Virus record (IMG/VR): IMGVR_UViG_3300046543_000574
Span: 1 to 44,419 of that record
Origin: a virus
DNA length: 44,419 nt
Direction: 5' to 3' (one strand)
Shown here: one piece after another, positions 24,797 to 32,981 of the stretch
How the letters are laid out: the number at the start of each line of letters is the position of its first letter
Position numbering within the stretch: position 1 is the stretch's first letter
The notes under the pieces: generated by a model
The model's input: the letters and a program-made list of their open reading frames with translations, nothing else
Told to the model about the DNA's origin: nothing
Database searches by the model: none
Made by a program: the position numbers and the translations under genes

Positions 24797-26739
24797 GCGA
24801 CGCCAAGCGCGTTCAGGGCACAGCCTCGGACATTGGAGACCTCACCCTTCGCAGCGGCAGGACGGTCAAGGACGTCGCGATCGTGGTCGGCGGCGGAATC
24901 ACTCCGACGCCGATGCTCACCCGCACCACCGAAGGCGCGAGCACGGTCGCGGTTCCGATCTACGACCCGAACCTGAGCTTCTTGCAGCACTCGCTACTTG
25001 CCGAAAAGTTCGACGCCGAGCTGGACGGCCTGCACTTCCGCTACGTCGGACTGAGCAAGACGGGCAAGAATCTCAGCCTCACGCTCGAGGACCGCGACGT
25101 TGCGAAGATCCGCGAACTCACCGGGCCGAAACGAGCCTTCCGCGAACCCAACGGCGCAGGCTCCAAGGGCACCACCCGCGCCGAGTTCGTCAAGTCCCTG
25201 GTCAACGAGGCCAACCCGTCCCTTGACTTCTTCTGTCCCCAGCTTCACGCCAAGCAGCCGATTGAAAAGAAAGCCCAGGGGGCGAAGGCCAAAGAAGAAT
25301 CGAAAGCCAACCGGGGCAAAGGCGTCGGAGCTTCCGGGGGCAAGGTCAAGGGCCACGCGGCCGACGCCGAACAGACCGAAATGGTAGACCGCGCCCTGCG
25401 CGTGGCCGAGTCTCTGAGCGCCCCGCTCAAGGCCCGTGTCGCCCTCGTCGCTGCCCTAATTGACGAGTCCGAATGCCGCAACACCCACAGCGGCACCGGC
25501 TCCAGCGTCGGCGTCCTACAGCTTCTCGCCGAACATGGCTCGCTCTCCGAACGGCTCGACGTGGAGCATTGCGTCCACCTGTTCCTGACCGAGGGCTTCA
25601 CCGGAGCAGGCGGGGCAATCAAGCTCTCCAACGCCCACCCAACTTGGTCGGCGGCGGAAGTCGCCAATCAGGTCCAGGGACCAGCGGCGGGGGCCAGTGT
25701 CTACGCGCCCTACCAGACCGAAGCGCGGGAATGGGTCGAAGGCTTCGAAGGCGGGGAAACGTCGGGCTCCATCGAAGTCACCGAGCCCTACGAGTTCAAG
25801 GTCGGGGCCAACGAGACCTACTGGGCCGCGATCCAGCGCCTTGCAAAAGAGGTCAACTGGCGGGCGTTTATCGTCGCCGGCCGCTTCTTCTTCATCGACG
25901 AGATCGAACTGATCCGGGGCGAAGTGCGGCTTGCGATCGACCAGGACACCGAGGGCATCGAAACCGTCGACTTCGAATACGACACCGGAATGCCGGTCAC
26001 CGAGGTCACGGTCACCGCTCGCGTCAAGAAGTGGGGCGTTCCTCCCGGCGCCGTGGTGACGGTGGCTGGCTACGGCCCCGCGAGCTTTGGCAGCGGAGAC
26101 GCTCCCCCGAAGGACAAGAAAGCCCCAGCCATCGCCTCGGCCGTCAAAGCCGCGACCCATGAAGGCAAGGGCCGATACCTCGTCACCTCGATCGAAAGCC
26201 CTCTCGGCGGAGATACGGAATCTCGCCTCGCCACGGTCACGCTGAAAAAGCCGACCGCGCCGCTCCCTGAGCCTGCGGCCACGACGAAAACCGTTGAAGG
26301 TCTCGCCGCATTGGAAGGTTCCGCAGCGGGGACCGCTCCCGCCCAGGAAATGCTCCGGGCCGCTGAAGCCGAGGCAGCGAAGCAGCGGAGGTACCTGTGG
26401 GATGGAGGTCACGATGCCCTCTTCACCGGCCCCTACGACTGTTCGGGCTTCGTCTCCTTCCTGCTCCATGTCGGCGGTTTCCTCAACGCGCCAACGAACA
26501 CCACCGGCCTTGCTGCTTGGGGCGAAGCGGGGGCGGGCAGCGAAATCACCGTTTACGTCAAGACCAGCGGGGACTCCGAAGAAGAACACACCGCGATCAA
26601 GATCGGCAAAGACGTGTTCGAGTCGGGGGGCGGGGGAGAGAACACGAACCCGAACGGTGGCGCCGGCCACGTCGACCCCTCCCAGGTCAAGACCTTCCTG
26701 ACGCAGTTCAACGTCAAGAGACATCCGAAAGGTTTCTGA
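24793..26739 (+). CDS. baseplate hub protein with two cell-wall hydrolase domains
   Basis: 648 aa. The N-terminus (1-150) and a later part (about 330-480) are hub-like (gp27/gpD type). Between them, about 195-320, is a lysozyme or transglycosylase-like domain with LIDESECRN (E225/E227), SSVGVLQLLAEHG and WSAAEVANQVQGP. The C-terminal 110 residues look like NlpC/P60, with YDCSGFVSFLL (C550) and EEEHTAIKI (H599). The protein probably opens the peptidoglycan during injection. Two different hydrolases in one hub protein are uncommon. Confidence 0.82.
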   Translation: MSDAKRVQGTASDIGDLTLRSGRTVKDVAIVVGGGITPTPMLTRTTEGASTVAVPIYDPNLSFLQHSLLAEKFDAELDGLHFRYVGLSKTGKNLSLTLEDRDVAKIRELTGPKRAFREPNGAGSKGTTRAEFVKSLVNEANPSLDFFCPQLHAKQPIEKKAQGAKAKEESKANRGKGVGASGGKVKGHAADAEQTEMVDRALRVAESLSAPLKARVALVAALIDESECRNTHSGTGSSVGVLQLLAEHGSLSERLDVEHCVHLFLTEGFTGAGGAIKLSNAHPTWSAAEVANQVQGPAAGASVYAPYQTEAREWVEGFEGGETSGSIEVTEPYEFKVGANETYWAAIQRLAKEVNWRAFIVAGRFFFIDEIELIRGEVRLAIDQDTEGIETVDFEYDTGMPVTEVTVTARVKKWGVPPGAVVTVAGYGPASFGSGDAPPKDKKAPAIASAVKAATHEGKGRYLVTSIESPLGGDTESRLATVTLKKPTAPLPEPAATTKTVEGLAALEGSAAGTAPAQEMLRAAEAEAAKQRRYLWDGGHDALFTGPYDCSGFVSFLLHVGGFLNAPTNTTGLAAWGEAGAGSEITVYVKTSGDSEEEHTAIKIGKDVFESGGGGENTNPNGGAGHVDPSQVKTFLTQFNVKRHPKGF

Positions 26740-26741
26740 GC

Positions 26742-27494
26742 GTGCCCGACCTAAGCAAGCTCTCCGGCGAGTCGGTACAGCTCCCACCCGGCCAGGTCTT
26801 CGAGGCCGTGGTCAACGAAGACGCCACGAAAGCAGGCCAGCTCGTTACCTGCACGATTCCGAGCGTCGATCCCTCGGCAGCGACGGACCCCTGCCCCTGG
26901 ATGCCCTACACGACCGAGGCGGGCGCCTTCTACCCGAAGAAGGGCGACCGAGCGAAGGTCTCCGAGAACGGGGACGGCCCGGGGGTCATCCTGACCTGGT
27001 GGCCCGCGGCTGACGCCGTGCCAGATGTTCCGAGACCTCTCACCCCATACACGATTGAGATTTTCGGCCCGGAGCCTCGCGCCGCCGAGGCTCTCGAGGG
27101 CGATCTTTCGATCACGTCCTACGCCGCGCCCGGGTCTGCTTTCAGCTCCTCTTTCCAGCCCCTTGACTCGATGGTCACCGGCACAGTCGTCAGAGCCTTT
27201 TGGGACGTTGCCTGGAATTCGCTGGGCGGCACGGCTTGTGGCCTCCAGTTGGTCGGCTTCAAATCGCCTATCGGTGAAATCCCCGGGGAATTCTTCCCAA
27301 TCACAGAACTGACCGGCCAGTCAAAAATTACGCCGGTTCACGAAACCCCGATCGTCACCGCTGCGGTTGCAGCCCTCTGGAATGAAACCCGCAAAGACGG
27401 GCTCGCCCGCAACCTGGGCCACCGCCTGAAATCAGACGGCGTGGTCAAACCCCTGGTCTTCATGTCGCGAGTCGTGATGGTGCTGGCCACCTAG
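26742..27494 (+). CDS. baseplate OB-fold protein with C-terminal extra domain
   Basis: 250 aa from GTG 26742. Residues 15-90 have the strands of an OB-fold hub or spike protein: GQVFEAVVNED, GQLVTCTIPSVDP, GAFYPKKGDRAKVSENGDG and VILTWWP. Residues 110-250 form another beta-rich domain of unknown type. Its place between hub and gp25 fits a spike or hub-extension protein. A receptor-binding role of the second domain is possible. Confidence 0.65.
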   Translation: MPDLSKLSGESVQLPPGQVFEAVVNEDATKAGQLVTCTIPSVDPSAATDPCPWMPYTTEAGAFYPKKGDRAKVSENGDGPGVILTWWPAADAVPDVPRPLTPYTIEIFGPEPRAAEALEGDLSITSYAAPGSAFSSSFQPLDSMVTGTVVRAFWDVAWNSLGGTACGLQLVGFKSPIGEIPGEFFPITELTGQSKITPVHETPIVTAAVAALWNETRKDGLARNLGHRLKSDGVVKPLVFMSRVVMVLAT

Positions 27495-27519
27495 CTCGAC
27501 CCTCGAAAGGAGCATCGCC

Positions 27520-28263
27520 GTGACCGCCATTCCTCATTTTCGTGTGCCGCTTGCGCTGCGGACGACCGGCCCGGCTCCCAATCTCTTCACGGGAACTCCA
27601 TCGGGGGAAATCGACACCTACCGCACCGCCAAAGGCTCGACGGTTACCGATGATCCTGCGGTCTACTTCGGCACCGCGCCCGGGACCAAAGTCGTCACGG
27701 CGAACGCCAAAATCCAGGAAGGCGCTGACAGCGGCAACGTAATCGAGGTTGAGGCCGGGGTCACCTATCACGTCTCAGCCCGCGTACTGGGCAACGCGGG
27801 CGGGGAGTTGCTCTACATGCTCGCTGGCGACGAAACGATCGGCGTCAAATCTCAGCTCATCACGGCGAGCAAAGCGTGGCAGCTACTTGAGCTTGAGTAC
27901 ACCCCGACACTCTCGGGCACCACCGGCTTCTCGGTCATTACTCAGATCAAAGCGGGCTACACGTTCTGGGTGGACGATCTGCGCTTTGATGGCGCCGCGC
28001 CCTCGGAGTTCGCCACGGTCGAGCAGGACTCCATCGAGGAGATCGGGGATTGCGTCGAAGCAGCGCTCCGCACCCCGGTCGGCTCTCGGATCGACGCACC
28101 CGAATACGGCGTCCCGGACGAGACCTTTAACCAGCTCGGCCCCAACCCTTCCGCAGAGGTCTACCTAGCCGCCGTTGCGGCCGTGGAGCCCCGTGCACAT
28201 CTAGTTGGAGAGGCAGAGATCGAAGCCATGACAGAGCGCATCTCCATCAGGTCGGCACCGTGA
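27520..28263 (+). CDS. gp25-like baseplate wedge with inserted carbohydrate-binding-like domain
   Basis: 247 aa from GTG 27520 (AAAGGAG upstream). Residues 1-18 (PHFRVPLALRTTG) and 164-247 (TVEQDSIEEIGDCVEAALRT, then PVGSRIDAPEYG) are the two parts of a T4 gp25-type wedge protein, which is normally continuous and about 110-140 aa. Between them, about 20-163, is a beta-sandwich-like domain. It resembles CBM_4_9-type modules: NLFTGTPSG at its start, YHVSARVLGNAGGELLYML, WQLLELEYTPTLSGT, and FWVDDLRFDG at its end. The wedge role is firm; sugar binding is inferred. Confidence 0.8.
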   Translation: MTAIPHFRVPLALRTTGPAPNLFTGTPSGEIDTYRTAKGSTVTDDPAVYFGTAPGTKVVTANAKIQEGADSGNVIEVEAGVTYHVSARVLGNAGGELLYMLAGDETIGVKSQLITASKAWQLLELEYTPTLSGTTGFSVITQIKAGYTFWVDDLRFDGAAPSEFATVEQDSIEEIGDCVEAALRTPVGSRIDAPEYGVPDETFNQLGPNPSAEVYLAAVAAVEPRAHLVGEAEIEAMTERISIRSAP

Positions 28264-29417
28264 CCACATTCGTCGCCATCGAGGCGGAAGCCGACGCCAG
28301 CACCCTCGAACAGGAATCGATCGCGCTCCTCGAATCCGCCTTTGCGGGCTGGACCCCGGCCGCTGGCGGTCTCGACGTATGGCTCATCAAAGCCTTCTCG
28401 CGCATCGGCGCATCGATCTTCGACCAAGCCACCCTGGTCAGCACCGGAGCCTTCAAGAAGTTCGGGGAATCGGTCGTCAACGTCCCCCCGATTCAGGCCG
28501 CTCCCGCCACGGCGGAAAGCAAATGGACGATGGTGGACAACGCGGGCTACACGGTCCCCGCAGGCACCCAGGTCGCCATCGAAAAGGATGGGCAGACCAG
28601 CCTCGGGTTCATCAGCACCGAAGCCGTCGAAATCGCTCCGGGCGCGACCACGGGCACGATCTCACTCGCTGCGGTTGAACCGGGCGAGGAAGGCAACGGC
28701 CTCTCCGCCGATCCCAAACTGATCGACGCTCTGGCCTACGTCAGCAAAATCGAACTGGAAGGCGTCACGGCCAACGGAGTAGACGAGGAGCCAGAAGACG
28801 CCTACCTCAACCGCCTAGTTGAAACGCTCCAGCTTCTCTCGCTCTCGCTGATTGTCGGTCGAGACTTCGAGATCGACGCAAGGGCCGTGGCGGGGATTGC
28901 ACGGGCGAAGTGCTTGGAGGCATACAACGCCAGCGAATCGAAAGAAGAGGCCCTCTGCGTCTCGGTCTACCCGGTCGATGACGCGGGAGCCAAACTCAGC
29001 GCGGGGATCAAGGAAGCCCTGCAAGAACGGCAGGAGGCGAAGGTGCCCTCTGGCGTTTTGGTCTTCGTGGCTGATCCGACGTACACGAAAATCAAAGTCA
29101 AAACGAAAATCGTGGTCGAAACCGGCTTTGACTCCGCGACCGCCATCGCCGCCGTGAAAGCCCGTCTCGAAGAATATTTGGCCCCCGCGAACTGGGGCAT
29201 CCCCTCCCAGGGCGATGCCTCAACCAGCGGCGGGTGGATCAATCAAACGAAGGTCTATCGCTTCGAGCTTGTCTCCGAGGTTGATCGAGTCGGCGGAGTG
29301 GATCGGGTGGCGACGCTGGAATTAGTCAAAGAAGGTGGCTCGCTCGGCACCGCTGACATCACCCTCGAAGGCGTGGTGCCGCTGACCGAAGCGGGCTCGA
29401 TCACGGTCGAAGTCTGA
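28260..29417 (+). CDS. baseplate J-like protein
   Basis: 385 aa from GTG 28260 (GTGA overlap). The Baseplate_J pattern is clear: IFDQATLVSTGAFKKFGESV (about 59-78), then a beta domain with VPAGTQVAIE, AVEPGEEGNGLSADP (about 140-154), EEPEDAYLNRLVETLQ (about 178-193) and the C-terminal domain. It is the wedge component that holds baseplate triplexes, next to gp25 and gpI as in P2-like and T4-like baseplates. Confidence 0.92.
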   Translation: MTTFVAIEAEADASTLEQESIALLESAFAGWTPAAGGLDVWLIKAFSRIGASIFDQATLVSTGAFKKFGESVVNVPPIQAAPATAESKWTMVDNAGYTVPAGTQVAIEKDGQTSLGFISTEAVEIAPGATTGTISLAAVEPGEEGNGLSADPKLIDALAYVSKIELEGVTANGVDEEPEDAYLNRLVETLQLLSLSLIVGRDFEIDARAVAGIARAKCLEAYNASESKEEALCVSVYPVDDAGAKLSAGIKEALQERQEAKVPSGVLVFVADPTYTKIKVKTKIVVETGFDSATAIAAVKARLEEYLAPANWGIPSQGDASTSGGWINQTKVYRFELVSEVDRVGGVDRVATLELVKEGGSLGTADITLEGVVPLTEAGSITVEV

Positions 29418-30037
29418 TGCCTGAAGAAGGAACGCAACTCTGGGAACAGCTTTACGACGCGACAGGTTTTCACCGCGACGACGACACGGACGGCTCCCTG
29501 CGGAAGTTCTGCGAAGCCCTCTGCGACCCAACGCAGCCGGTCTATGACCTGGTGCGCGAACGGGAAGGGCAGGCTGGCTGGACGATCCTGCTGGACCCTG
29601 ACGAGTGTCCCGCCCAGTTCCTGCCCTACCTGGCTCAGTACGTCGGTGTCGTTGTCGTCCCAGAGCAAACCGAGCAGCAGCTACGCGACGAGATCCGCGA
29701 GCCCACTGGGTGGAAGCGCGGGCAGCCTGAAGCGGTGCGGATCGCCACCCGGCGGGGCCTCACCGGGGAAAACCCGCTGGTAATCATCCATGAGCGGACG
29801 CCGGCGCCGGGCGAAACCTATATCCGCACGTTGCTCAGCCAGACCCCGAACCCGACTGCCACCGCCGCGACGATCCGTGCCGCTCTCCCTGCGGGGGAGA
29901 GGCTGTCATACGAAGCGATCGAAGGCGTGACCGTCGCCGACGTGTCTGCCTCAGCGAAATGGACGACCGTGGCCGACCTCGCCGCGGCCTTCTCGTCGGT
30001 CAAAGCCTTGGCCGAAATCCTCCCCTCTGAACTGTAA
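29417..30037 (+). CDS. baseplate protein gpI-like (tail protein I)
   Basis: 206 aa; ATG 29417 overlaps the J stop. Features: an N-terminal helix, YDLVREREGQAGWTILLDPD (about 43-62), FLPYLAQYVGV, EIREPTGWKRGQPEAVRIAT and a small C-terminal beta domain with ERTPAPGETYI. This is the actinophage type of P2 gpI. The J-I order is conserved in contractile-tail phages. It usually anchors fibres. Confidence 0.82.
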   Translation: MPEEGTQLWEQLYDATGFHRDDDTDGSLRKFCEALCDPTQPVYDLVREREGQAGWTILLDPDECPAQFLPYLAQYVGVVVVPEQTEQQLRDEIREPTGWKRGQPEAVRIATRRGLTGENPLVIIHERTPAPGETYIRTLLSQTPNPTATAATIRAALPAGERLSYEAIEGVTVADVSASAKWTTVADLAAAFSSVKALAEILPSEL

Positions 30038-30046
30038 GGAGCCCCG

Positions 30047-30439
30047 ATGGCCGTCTCTGGCAAAACTGCAGCGCCGCATGAAATCCCATACTTCCTCGGC
30101 ACCGACAAACCGCCCGACATGGCGGCGGTGACGAAAGCCATTGCGGACCGGCTCCAACTGCGGCTCCCCATCGCGCTCCAGGTCGGCGGCGAAGGCTCAT
30201 TGCTGTTTGGGACCGGCGCGACGACTGCCAGGATCTCAACAGGCGTCTACAAAATCACCTTGGCTAAAGAAGCCGGTTCAGTGGTTATTGCCACCCCCTC
30301 TCTGGCTGGCGGCACAACCGGCAACCCGGTCAAAATCAGAAGCGCCAACGCAAGCAAAACCTCGGTAGAAATCCTGATTGAAAACGCTGCGGAAGTCGCC
30401 GTCAACTCGCCCTTCAACGTGGTTATTCAGCCCTCTTAG
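30047..30439 (+). CDS. short tail-fibre-like protein
   Basis: 130 aa from ATG 30047 with AAGGAG upstream. The N-terminus has IPYFLGTDKPPDMAAVTKAI, the typical attachment stretch of actinophage minor tail proteins. The rest is one beta-rich domain. It is the only fibre-like gene after gpI, which is short for a host-range protein. The larger fibre-like genes lie at 12.7-17.2 kb. Confidence 0.65.
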   Translation: MAVSGKTAAPHEIPYFLGTDKPPDMAAVTKAIADRLQLRLPIALQVGGEGSLLFGTGATTARISTGVYKITLAKEAGSVVIATPSLAGGTTGNPVKIRSANASKTSVEILIENAAEVAVNSPFNVVIQPS

Positions 30440-30443
30440 GGCT
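30429..30443. terminator. hairpin between convergent genes
   Basis: Perfect inverted repeat AGCCCT-CTT-AGGGCT, spanning the stop of the rightward fibre-like gene and abutting the stop of the leftward DUF2510 gene. There is no T-run on the right side. It could work as a bidirectional terminator-like element. Confidence 0.4.
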
Positions 30444-30752
30444 TCACGCCAGCACGACCACGAGCGCTACGGCATAGAGCATGAACATGCCGAACGAGAA
30501 CCACATCACGAAATTCGCGTCCTGGTGGGAAGACGACTTCATTAGGAGGCCGTAGATGAGGCCGAGCGGGGGAGAGAGGGCGCTGAGGAAAATGCCGGGT
30601 CCGGTGACCCATATGGACCCCTTCTTGACGACCTCCGGCGTCCCGATCCGCTGCTCGCTCCACCCCGAGCCATCCCACCAGCGCTGCTGGCCTGAGTCGT
30701 CTTCATAGAAACCGGGGGGCGGCGCTACTCCTGGCGCATCTGAGCCATCCAC
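30444..30752 (-). CDS. DUF2510 membrane protein, moron-like
   Basis: 102 aa on the minus strand, starting at ATG 30752. Residues 12-35 (PPGFYEDDSGQQRWWDGSGW) are a DUF2510 domain, found mainly in actinobacterial membrane proteins. Two hydrophobic segments follow (about 50-70 and 81-101). It is a lone leftward gene between tail and lysis genes, so it may be expressed from the prophage. Superinfection exclusion or a host-envelope effect is inferred, not shown. Confidence 0.8.
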   Translation of the reverse strand: MDGSDAPGVAPPPGFYEDDSGQQRWWDGSGWSEQRIGTPEVVKKGSIWVTGPGIFLSALSPPLGLIYGLLMKSSSHQDANFVMWFSFGMFMLYAVALVVVLA

Positions 30753-30816
30753 GCCCTGAACTTACCACCAGCAGAACTCTTGAGATGCCGACTACCGGAA
30801 AGAGCGCGAGGCATGA

Positions 30817-30990
30817 ATGAAGTCGTTTCAGTCAGTGGGTCGGGCGATTCTCTTCCTAGCGGCCCTGGCGATCCTCATCTACGAGTTCATCATCGGCCCG
30901 CAGCACGGCCAGCGTCCCGACAGCACGATCGTCATCGCGGCGATCGGCCTGGCCGGCGCCTCCATCTCCCTCAAATGGGACTGGCGATAG
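30817..30990 (+). CDS. 57-aa membrane protein, possible holin component
   Basis: ATG 30817, ending TAG 30988-30990. Two hydrophobic helices: about 9-26 (RAILFLAALAILIYEFII) and 37-52 (STIVIAAIGLAGASIS), joined by a short polar turn, with a charged C-terminus KWDWR. It is encoded just before other small membrane proteins and the endolysin, so it may belong to the lysis cassette. Confidence 0.55.
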   Translation: MKSFQSVGRAILFLAALAILIYEFIIGPQHGQRPDSTIVIAAIGLAGASISLKWDWR

Positions 30991-31085
30991 TGATCTGGCG
31001 CTGGCTCCACAGCTACCGGCACACCGCCGCTGTGCTTGCAGTTGTCCTCTACGCGATGGTCCTGGCGAAGGTGGTCGGACTGTGA
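30990..31085 (+). CDS. 31-aa membrane peptide
   Basis: GTG 30990 overlaps the upstream TAG and has GGGA nine bases before it; ATG 30975 is an alternative giving 36 aa. Sequence WRWLHSYRHTAAVLAVVLYA then MVLAKVVGL: one membrane helix after an aromatic, basic N-terminus. GTGA overlap with the next gene at 31082. Function unknown; lysis-related by position. Confidence 0.45.
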   Translation: MIWRWLHSYRHTAAVLAVVLYAMVLAKVVGL

Positions 31086-31645
31086 GCAGGAAGAGCTTCG
31101 AGGAGCGACACCGAGACAACATCTCCCGCCTAAAGCTGGTCCTAATCGTGGTCTGCCTGATCGCCATTCCCGTGACGTTCTGGGTCAACCACAGCGATGT
31201 GGGCCGCGTCAACGGGCGCGTCAGCAAAGTCGAATCCCCCTGCCTGAAGTACGGACCGCACTCGCGCCTTTGCCGGGAATCCTTTGAAAAGGCCGTCCTG
31301 ACGATCACCCACCCCGAGGCCTGCGCGATTCTCCGCAAGGCCGGGCTGACGATCCAGAGCTGCGCCGGAGCTCGTCTCGCTCAGGAAACCAAGCGAGGCA
31401 ACGAACGTGCTGCGACGAAACGCAGCACCGGGGGAGGTGATGCCACATCAAGCCCTCCGGGCCACTCGCAACCCGGCCCGCCTTCGAGCGGGCCTTCGGA
31501 AACGCCGGGCAACGCACCGCCCCCTGTGAGCGGAGAACTTCCCGAAACCGCATCGCCCAAAGCTGAACCGCCCGGGCTGCTCGACCCGACCCTGGAAACG
31601 GTCTGCTCGGTCAACGCTCTCGGCATCCGCATCTGCACCCCCTAA
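31082..31645 (+). CDS. membrane-anchored protein with long extracytoplasmic tail
   Basis: 187 aa from GTG 31082. A basic N-terminus is followed by one membrane helix (about 17-35, KLVLIVVCLIAIPVTFWV). Then come an outside part with cysteines near residues 54, 64, 80 and 93 and a Pro/Ser/Gly-rich linker (about 115-165) ending with two more cysteines. Topology and place before the endolysin suggest a wall-spanning or lysis accessory role. No family match is claimed. Confidence 0.65.
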   Translation: MSRKSFEERHRDNISRLKLVLIVVCLIAIPVTFWVNHSDVGRVNGRVSKVESPCLKYGPHSRLCRESFEKAVLTITHPEACAILRKAGLTIQSCAGARLAQETKRGNERAATKRSTGGGDATSSPPGHSQPGPPSSGPSETPGNAPPPVSGELPETASPKAEPPGLLDPTLETVCSVNALGIRICTP

Positions 31646-31660
31646 GCCCCAGGAGGCTCC

Positions 31661-32281
31661 ATGAACGTCGAGGATTACCGCAAGCGGTTGGTAGAAGGCC
31701 GCGCCAAAGAACGCCATTTCGTCTCAGTTCGCAACGCCTGGAGAACCATCGTCAAGAAGCGGGCGCTGCAACTGAAGCATGCGATCGAACGGCGCAAGGC
31801 CCTCGACAAGCCGCACGTGGTGGGGAAGAACCTGGTCGTCGGCGGCAAGCCCCAGGAGCGGCTCCTGTTCGCCATGGAATACGCGCACCGGATCTTCCGC
31901 CTCGAATACTCAGAGGCCGGAACCTGGGTCAAGGGCTACGGCCTGACCAACGTTCCGGGCGGCCACGGCTACCGCACGGACTGTAGCTGGTGGTACACGA
32001 TGCTCCGCTACGCCTGCGGCCTCAGAGGCCCGAGCATCGATGGCGGCTACACGGGCACGATTCTCACGGAAGGCAAGGAGGAGACGCGCTCCTACGCCGA
32101 ATGTCACGCGGGCGTCGCGGTCGTGTACGGCAGCGGGACCGGCTTCCACGTAGCCATGTCCACCGGCAAGGGCCCGACCGTCTACCAGCACGGCGTCCCT
32201 GAAGTGGATACCGGGACATTCGATCAGTTCGGGGCGGGCACGGAAGTCCGCTATCGCAGCTTCTCCAACTCAAAGCGCTAA
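31661..32281 (+). CDS. endolysin, NlpC/P60-like peptidase
   Basis: 206 aa from ATG 31661 with AGGAGG upstream. The N-terminal 60 residues are a basic helical part. The catalytic part has GHGYRTDCSWWYTMLRYACG with Cys108, then GTGFHVAMSTGKGP with His163, an arrangement of the NlpC/P60 (C40) and CHAP superfamily. It cuts peptide bonds in peptidoglycan at the end of infection. No signal peptide is seen, so export depends on a holin such as the neighbour at 32296. Confidence 0.82.
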   Translation: MNVEDYRKRLVEGRAKERHFVSVRNAWRTIVKKRALQLKHAIERRKALDKPHVVGKNLVVGGKPQERLLFAMEYAHRIFRLEYSEAGTWVKGYGLTNVPGGHGYRTDCSWWYTMLRYACGLRGPSIDGGYTGTILTEGKEETRSYAECHAGVAVVYGSGTGFHVAMSTGKGPTVYQHGVPEVDTGTFDQFGAGTEVRYRSFSNSKR

Positions 32282-32295
32282 CGAAAGGTAAGTCC

Positions 32296-32466
32296 ATGAA
32301 GCCCCTGCACCCAAAGGTGAAGGTCCCCGCAGTCGTCGGAACGGTCATCGCAATCGTTCTCGCCGTCCTCGCTGCGGTCTCCTCCATTCCGCAGTACGCG
32401 CCCTACGTCGCCATCGGCGTCACGGTCATCACGGCGATCAGCGGCTACCTCACCTACGCGCCATGA
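32296..32466 (+). CDS. holin-like protein (56 aa)
   Basis: ATG 32296 with GAAAGG upstream; it ends TGA 32464-32466. It starts MKPLHPKVKVPAVVGT and has two hydrophobic helices (about 10-28 and 34-52, the second with VAIGVTVITAISGYL). Size, topology and place right after the endolysin are typical of small actinophage holins. Confidence 0.7.
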   Translation: MKPLHPKVKVPAVVGTVIAIVLAVLAAVSSIPQYAPYVAIGVTVITAISGYLTYAP

Positions 32467-32528
32467 GCATCGTCTTGGGTCTCCTCATCATCGACACGGT
32501 TTTCCTCGCCATCCTCCTCCTGCGTTGA
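32463..32528 (+). CDS. 21-aa membrane peptide
   Basis: ATG 32463 overlaps the holin stop (ATGA). The whole product is one hydrophobic helix (MSIVLGLLIIDTVFLAILLL then R). It may modulate the holin or be non-functional. Supported only by the overlap and composition. Confidence 0.35.
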   Translation: MSIVLGLLIIDTVFLAILLLR

Positions 32529-32622
32529 GCGCCCATGCCCCTTCCGGACTGGGAGAAGCACGGGCAGCTCGAGGCGATGGACTGGCTCTTGCCGTTCCAC
32601 CACAGGCCGTGGAGCAGAAGCC

Positions 32623-32922
32623 GTGAGCCGGGGAATCCAGCGCGAGAGGGATCGGGTCAACTGGTATCGCGACCGCGACTGGTTCGCGATGCGCGCCCCG
32701 GCGTCTCTCGGTCCCGTGGACGTAATCGCAGCTAAGGCCGGAGAGCGGCTGCGCTTCGAGGAGTTGAAGTCGACCAGCGCCGGTCCTTATCACTCGTTTG
32801 GGCCGCAGGATCGGGCTGAGCTCAGCTTTATGGCGAAGCTCGCAGGAGCGGACGCCTACCTCGTTTGGTGGCCTCCGCGCAGCAAGCCGAAGGTCATTCC
32901 CGAGTCGGAGTGGCCGACCTAA
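32623..32922 (+). CDS. PDDEXK-type nuclease (Holliday junction resolvase-like)
   Basis: 99 aa from GTG 32623. It begins SRGIQRERDRVNWYRDRDWF, then has ASLGPVDVIAAKAGERLRFE followed by ELKST. The D in GPVDVIA and the E-x-K in EELKST form the PD-(D/E)xK active site, as in Hjc resolvases, and RAELSFMAKLAGADAYLVWW completes the fold. It probably resolves branched DNA before packaging or acts in repair. The gene sits in the late operon after lysis genes. Confidence 0.8.
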   Translation: MSRGIQRERDRVNWYRDRDWFAMRAPASLGPVDVIAAKAGERLRFEELKSTSAGPYHSFGPQDRAELSFMAKLAGADAYLVWWPPRSKPKVIPESEWPT

Positions 32923-32981
32923 CCCCTTCCTGGATGGGCCGCAGCGCTGGCCCGACCCTATAAGCGACCGGAGGAGGATTC

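Noticed and set aside
25516-26787. 423-codon leftward open frame
   Set aside because: Shadow of the hub protein gene; the rightward product has hub and hydrolase motifs and overlapping neighbours.
32535-32735. 66-codon frame before the resolvase gene
   Set aside because: Overlaps the clear PDDEXK gene by more than 100 bases in another frame and has no ribosome-binding site; only its first part looks protein-like.
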